Positions 62,401 through 64,000 of a stretch of DNA of 64,000 nt are shown here, in pieces. Each line of letters begins with the position of its first letter. Position 1 is the first letter of the stretch. A program made the translations under genes and the position numbers. Below the pieces are notes generated by a model, which was not told where the DNA came from, searched no databases, and saw nothing but the letters and a program-made list of their open reading frames with translations. This DNA is from Mesonia hippocampi (lineage in GTDB: Bacteria; Bacteroidota; Bacteroidia; Flavobacteriales; Flavobacteriaceae), in NCBI RefSeq assembly GCF_014197445.1, contig NZ_JACIFO010000003.1, forward strand, positions 202,967-266,966. Direction: 5' to 3'.

Positions 62401-64000
62401 AAGGCGGTGGGATGTATAATGGTTATTATTCTTCGCCTAGCTTAACCAATGTGAATATCATTAAGAATAACTCAACTTATCGAGGCGGCGGAATATTCAA
62501 CATGTCAGGAAATGGAACCTTTACCAATACGACTATTGTAGGAAATAGTCCGAATGCTATTTATGCTTATGGCTGGACCTTCTGGAACAACAGCATTGTT
62601 TGGGGAAGTATAGATGGCAGCAATTACACCGCAAAACACTCACTAATACAAGGAAATAGCAGTACTGCCAACGGCAACATCGATGCTACAGGTTTAAGCG
62701 AAACCGATATTTTTACAGACCCTGCTAACGCTGATTATAGCTTAAAATACAATAGCTCAGCCATAGATGCAGGAGATAATACCGCTTACACCAACGCAGG
62801 TGGAGACCTAAATAACGATACCGACTTAGCAGGAAATACACGTTTGTTTGGTGGTACTATAGACATCGGAGCTTATGAATATTATGGAATAAAAACCTAT
62901 TGGACAGGTAGCATAAATACCGATTGGCATACCGCAGGAAACTGGACAAGTGGGTTACCTAGCACTACCAGCAATGCCGTTATAGACCAAGTTATCAACC
63001 AACCTTTGGTTGCTGCTACAAACTCAGCAGAAGCTTACAGCATTGTAATCAACCCAGGAGCAAGCCTATCTGTATTAGGAGAGTTAAGTTTCCAAACAAG
63101 TTTAACCAATCACGGAGATTTATTATTCTTAAGCAATGCCAACGCCACTGGTCAATTAACCGAGCTTCCTGAAGGAGCAAGCATCACCGGAAACCCTGCA
63201 GAGGTACAACGTTATATTCCTAGCGGAACAAGAGCCTTTAGGTTCTTATCGTCTGCCGTGAATAGTACCGATAATATCCATACAAACTGGCAAGAAGGTG
63301 CTTTAAACAACACCGATAATCCTACGCCTGGTTTTGGTACGCATATTACAGGAGATGCAGCTGGTTTAAACGGTTTTGATGCAACGCCTAGTGGTAATGC
63401 CTCTTTATTTGATTTCGACAATGCCACCCAAACTTGGAGTGCTATCACCAATACCGATGTGAATACCTTAACTATTGGGAAAGCTTACCGCTTGTATGTA
63501 CGTGGTGACCGTAGCATCGATGTAACTTCGAATGCAGCAACACCAACGGCTACCACCTTAAGAGCTAAAGGTAGCTTACACACAGGAAACTTTAGCCTAA
63601 GCAACCTGAGTGGAACTGCTGGCGGATTTAACTTTGTAGGAAACCCGTACCAAGCTACGGTAGATATGAGTCAAGTAGCAATACAATCAACCAACATTGC
63701 TACCAATTATTACTGGGTGTGGGACCCTAACTTAAACACCGAAGGTGCTTACACCACGGTAGATTTAAGCAACGGAAGTCCGCTACCAACTACCTCTGCT
63801 GCTAACCAATACCTACAACCTGGGCAAGCCGCTTTCTTAGCTACAGCAAACAATGCCAATGCTTCGATTTTGTTTAAGGAAGAGAATAAAGCAACAAGCC
63901 AAAGTCCTACCAACGTGTTTAATGTGTACAATCCTACTAACGCGATGTTAGACATTAGTTTATTGCATGCCGATAACATCTTAGCAGACCAAACGCGCAT
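56484..64000 (+). CDS. Giant secreted repeat protein with four beta-helix modules (3' end outside window)
   Basis: The frame from the ATG at 56484 is open for 2505 codons to the window end. A signal peptide (GIFILLFTLWAAYPGMAQ) comes first, then a Thr/Gln array and degenerate repeats (to about residue 155). Four modules follow at about residues 156-710, 719-1321, 1333-1730 and 1739-2133. Each starts ILYV(N/D)KNV...GDSWANAIPELA, continues with LQIYVAKGTYKPLY and LQ(L)YGGF-type strands, then has 10, 12, 4 and 4 rungs of the pattern GGGI-x-N-x-SSPSLTNV-x-IT. It closes with DTDLAGN-x-RL..IDxGAFE, the choice-of-anchor Q motif. After residue 2133 a new region begins (YWTGSINTDWHTAGNWTSG), as often found before type IX sorting domains. 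Probably a surface adhesin or shield protein; no enzyme motif was seen. Confidence 0.9.
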   Translation, partial: MKNYYQTGLYTKGIFILLFTLWAAYPGMAQSPSSSIYVNKNTAEGTQPEDSWQNASLELTQILKTTQTQTQTQTQAQTQAQTQTLNSSNTTKSPWINTNITLNSSSQTAQASMPNNSIHYSNLAVNDANTYINSWTNTSLMLNSILQTAQISMPSNGILYVNKNVIGGNGSGDSWANAIPELADALLWARTEQHINNNWLQNDSLQIYVAKGTYKPLYSAKDGNYTANENRDNAFVMLKNVQLYGGFAGTETSLANRDLSITANASILSGDLNGDDIITGNADTPITNIDENAYHVVISAGDVGNALLDGFSLTRGNANGTYAIYVNQETIGHNVGGGIYNHASSPTLTNLNITENNAKAGGGIANSGNASPTLTTLTITNNTAHFGGGIFNNSASPTLTSLSITGNTTTYNGGGIHNQNASSPNLTDVTITANTARSGAGINNLTSSPTLTNVNITGNTAITAGGGMNNYNSSPSLTRVTITANTANNSGGGMYSDSSTLNLTNTSIIGNIATNVGGGIYSDSSTLNLTKGEITGNTAENGGGIYSDSSTLNLTNTSIIGNIATNVGGGIVNDNSSLSLTNVTITGNTANQISAMHSQNNSAITINNTLVWGNTNYNNSTYTFSYSLIKGNNNTNNGNINATTLSATDIFTDPANADYSLKDGSPAVNTGDNSLYTNAGGDLNNDTDLAGNPRLYDNIIDMGAFESQTPAIILTPDANNILYVNKNVNTSTSNNSGDSWANAIPELANALKWARIQQDADSSVFNTQALQIYVAKGTYKPLYSAKDANYSANENRDNAFVMLKNVQLYGGFAGTETSLANRDLSITANASILSGDLNGDDIITGNADTPITNIDENAYHVVISAGDVSNALLDGFSLTRGNANGIYGISVNQELVGQNFGGGIYNLASSPTLTNLNITENNAKAGGGIANSDNASPTLTNLTITNNTAHFGGGIVNDSASPTLTSLSITGNTTTYNGGGIHNQNASSPNLTDVTITANTAQSGAGINNNTSSPTLTNVNITGNTAITAGGGIANANNSSSSLTNVTITANTAKFGGGMNNYNSSPSLTGVTITANTANNSGGGMYSDSSTLNLTNVHISGNTASSGAGMYSNSSTLNLTKGEITGNIANNNGGGIYSNSSTFNLTNVHISGNTAENGGGIINWNNSSSNLTNASIIGNIATNVGGGLANDNSSLSLTNATIAGNTANQVSAMHSQNNSAATINNTLVWGNTNYNNSTYTTSYSLIEGDNNTNNGNIDATGLNETDIFTDPANADYNLKDGSPAINTGDNSLYTGDINNDTDLAGNPRLYDNIIDMGAFESQTPAIILTPDANNILYVNKNVTGGTQAGDSWANAIPELADALKWARTQQDADSSVFNTQALQIYVAKGTYKPLYNANDGNYTNDANRDNAFVMVKNVQLYGGFDPTNGVTNLSHTRDFSETTGSILSGDFNNDDVVTGSGASLSFSNNTENAHHILIAAGNLGNALLDGFSLIGGNADGTNPILVNGQDIYRSHGSGMYSKSSSPSLTHVTITKNNASHGGGIYNFDSSSPSLTNVVITKNKALNNGGGIRNNKNCSPSLINVNITENLADYGGGIYTENNSSPSLTNVTITINHATTNGNEIYNTSSLTINNSIVWGGIVNNNGNYTANHSLIQGNSNTANGNIDATGLSATDIFTDHANADYSLKDGSPATNTGSNSLYTGDINNDTDLAGNTRLFGSTIDIGAFESQHIIISPDANNILYVDKNVTGGTQTGDSWANAIPELADALKWARTEHDANNNWLQNDSLQIYIAKGTYLPLYNAADGQYTNNGNRDNAFVMVKNVQLYGGFDPTNGVTNLSHTRDFSETTGSILSGDFNNDDVVTGSGASLSFSNNTENAYHVLVSARNVGNALLDGFSLTGGNASGSNNITVNGQIIWRHYGGGMYNNYSSPSLTNVNIANNTAANAGGMYNTNYSSPSLTNVTIANNTANQGGGMYNGYYSSPSLTNVNIIKNNSTYRGGGIFNMSGNGTFTNTTIVGNSPNAIYAYGWTFWNNSIVWGSIDGSNYTAKHSLIQGNSSTANGNIDATGLSETDIFTDPANADYSLKYNSSAIDAGDNTAYTNAGGDLNNDTDLAGNTRLFGGTIDIGAYEYYGIKTYWTGSINTDWHTAGNWTSGLPSTTSNAVIDQVINQPLVAATNSAEAYSIVINPGASLSVLGELSFQTSLTNHGDLLFLSNANATGQLTELPEGASITGNPAEVQRYIPSGTRAFRFLSSAVNSTDNIHTNWQEGALNNTDNPTPGFGTHITGDAAGLNGFDATPSGNASLFDFDNATQTWSAITNTDVNTLTIGKAYRLYVRGDRSIDVTSNAATPTATTLRAKGSLHTGNFSLSNLSGTAGGFNFVGNPYQATVDMSQVAIQSTNIATNYYWVWDPNLNTEGAYTTVDLSNGSPLPTTSAANQYLQPGQAAFLATANNANASILFKEENKATSQSPTNVFNVYNPTNAMLDISLLHADNILADQTR
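56681..56734 (+). repeat. Hexanucleotide array coding for Thr-Gln/Ala-Gln
   Basis: Nine tandem copies of ACAAAC (two read ACAAGC) lie inside the giant gene, coding alternating Thr, Gln and Ala. The 6-base unit keeps the frame when copies are gained or lost, so slippage would change length but not break the protein. Confidence 0.85.
56761..56950 (+). repeat. 120-bp direct repeat in the N-terminal part of the giant gene
   Basis: Bases 56761-56830 and 56881-56950 align at exactly 120 bases offset, with most positions equal (shared core ACAAACGGCACAA). They code a 40-residue unit with W(I/T)NT..LNS..QTAQ.SMP. The unit resembles a shortened start of the large modules, which suggests decayed module remnants. 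Confidence 0.75.
57224..57392 (+). repeat. 169-bp perfect direct repeat, modules 1 and 2 (second copy at 58917-59085)
   Basis: Bases 57224-57392 are identical to 58917-59085, 1693 bases apart, covering the strand-rich part from FAGTETSLANRDLS to VVISAGDV. Similarity continues at a lower level on both sides, including most rungs. Identity at synonymous sites points to recent duplication or gene conversion. Confidence 0.88.
60744..60898 (+). repeat. 155-bp near-identical direct repeat, modules 3 and 4 (second copy at 61965-62119)
   Basis: Bases 60744-60898 and 61965-62119 differ at only two positions over 155 bases, 1221 bases apart. They code YGGFDPTNGVTNLSHTRDF and following residues. The block differs from the matching region of modules 1 and 2, so modules form two pairs. 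Confidence 0.85.

Noticed and set aside
1..64000. tRNA, rRNA, prophage or transposon genes
   Set aside because: No cloverleaf with a recognisable TTCRA arm, no rRNA-like sequence and no transposase, integrase or phage structural motif was seen on reading; a dedicated search was not possible.

Overview
The window looks like a chromosome segment of a marine member of the Flavobacteriaceae (phylum Bacteroidota). The reasons are the AT-rich sequence, the TAnnTTTG promoter elements, genes of the type IX secretion system (a giant sprA, a PorP/SprF-family protein), alternative complex III (actABCDEF) in place of a bc1 complex, and family-typical neighbours such as ruvA next to sprA. No rRNA, tRNA, CRISPR array, transposase or integrase was found.

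Layout. Positions 1-5.7 kb hold a gene end, a PorP/SprF-like protein, an Nfu iron-sulfur carrier, a Pit phosphate transporter with a PhoU-like tail and an MscS channel. From 5.7 to 12.3 kb a leftward operon runs ABC ATPase, two MacB-type permeases, a periplasmic adaptor, a TolC-type channel and tsaB. From 12.4 to 17.5 kb lies respiratory assembly: cyoE, two subunit III homologues, subunit IV, then a cysteine-free SCO-like protein, SCO, a DUF420 protein and a small membrane protein. A short accessory pocket at 17.5-19.6 kb holds an RlaP-type nucleotidyltransferase, a long imperfect inverted repeat and an orphan membrane protein. From 19.7 to 33.5 kb are a TonB-like protein, VanZ, gcvH, sprA (2425 codons), ruvA, maeB, queG and ruvB. 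From 33.6 to 45.0 kb a leftward cluster actA-B-C-D-E-F-coxB-coxA encodes alternative complex III plus the catalytic core of an aa3 oxidase. With the 12-17 kb genes this covers most of the route from quinol to oxygen.

From 45 to 50.8 kb are a SPOR protein, a cytidylyltransferase-like protein, the GTPases Der and Era, a DUF2867 protein and a secreted amidohydrolase. From 51 to 55.2 kb are a TPR histidine kinase, its LuxR-type response regulator, and a convergent TPR protein with a C-terminal helix-turn-helix.

The most unusual part is 55.3-64 kb. A noncoding spacer carries about eleven head-to-tail 21-bp units. It is followed by a small fibronectin-III protein gene and then, 16 bases later, by a giant secreted protein frame that stays open to the window end (2505 codons seen). 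That protein has four tandem right-handed beta-helix modules with 10, 12, 4 and 4 glycine-rich rungs, each closed by a DxGAxE 'choice-of-anchor' motif. Near-identical DNA stretches are shared between modules 1/2 and 3/4, and its N-terminus carries a hexanucleotide array and decayed partial repeats. It is probably a type IX cargo whose sorting domain lies beyond the window.

Promoter calls rest on matches to the known Bacteroidota consensus (TAnnTTTG, with TTG about 19 bases upstream) and are inferences. Two of them suggest shorter starts for cyoE and ruvB.
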